DNA of 41,486 nt. Source: an uncultured Victivallis sp. Lineage in GTDB: Bacteria > Verrucomicrobiota > Lentisphaeria > Victivallales > Victivallaceae. The DNA is taken from the NCBI RefSeq assembly GCF_944391105.1, contig NZ_CALXSK010000036.1, forward strand, positions 1-41,486. The letters run 5' to 3'. Shown in pieces: positions 41,431 through 41,486 of this stretch. The position numbers and the translations under genes were made by a program. The stretch's first letter is position 1, and every line of letters begins with the position of its first letter. A model generated the notes under the pieces. That model was not told the origin of the DNA. It was given only the letters and a program-made list of their open reading frames with translations, and did not search any database.

Positions 41431-41486
41431 GAGACTGACCCTTTCTTTGGTTATATTTTTTCTGTTATTTGTTAAACTCCGCCTCA

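Noticed and set aside
1..41486. CRISPR arrays, tRNA or rRNA genes, integrases
   Set aside because: No regularly spaced repeats, cloverleaf-like sequences or recombinase motifs were seen in the few intergenic gaps.

Overview
The window is a GC-rich, gene-dense bacterial segment with 29 protein genes and one gene remnant. It most likely comes from a Lentisphaerota (Victivallis-like) member of the PVC group. That placement is inferred from three things: four pseudopilin-like proteins with an [18 protein letters not shown]-terminus and mostly an H-X9-DG tail; very large secreted carbohydrate-active proteins paired with dedicated regulators; and a Ser/Thr kinase fused to an FGE/SUMF1 domain. LpxB and an LptF/LptG permease show a Gram-negative outer membrane with LPS. 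I recognise no tRNA, rRNA, CRISPR array or transposase.

Layout. (1) 1-2.5 kb, minus strand: FMN-binding protein, pseudopilin, small exported protein, behind a promoter flanked by two copies of a TTAG-N6-CTAA palindrome. (2) 2.8-7.0 kb, plus strand: small membrane protein, YuiF-type Na+/H+ antiporter-family transporter, glutamine-dependent NAD+ synthetase, small anchored protein. (3) 7.0-20.7 kb: two opposed operons that diverge at 12.7-12.95 kb and share one plan, regulator then pseudopilin then large secreted protein. The minus operon has a GntR-headed regulator with a LacI-type sensor, a pseudopilin and a 1290-aa GH42-like protein. The plus operon has a GntR-headed regulator with a solute-binding-protein-like sensor, a pseudopilin, a 1233-aa secreted protein, a 340-aa secreted protein and a CBM9-like protein. 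(4) 20.8-26.6 kb, plus strand: pseudopilin, 1105-aa clan GH-A glycosidase, LacI regulator. (5) 26.6-33.6 kb, minus strand: a likely four-gene operon of MotA/TolQ-like protein, MotB-like protein with a very long coiled coil, membrane Ser/Thr kinase-FGE, and ABC-F ATPase. (6) 33.8-39.7 kb, plus strand: LptF/LptG permease, membrane-anchored family 5 solute-binding protein, DapB, SGNH/DUF4886 hydrolase, LpxB. (7) 39.7-41.5 kb, minus strand: GH43-like protein, a shortened CBM9-like protein and a pseudopilin remnant fused to an intact-looking promoter.

How it works together (inference): the two operons in block 3 and the block 4 cluster look like sugar-responsive loci for uptake or breakdown of complex glycans, each pairing a pseudopilin with a secreted enzyme. 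The most unusual system is block 5. There a proton-channel-type motor pair (MotA/TolQ-like, plus a MotB-like subunit with a transmembrane Asp) is translationally coupled and followed directly by a transmembrane kinase with a sulfatase-modifying-factor fold. This suggests an envelope-spanning, ion-driven signalling machine.
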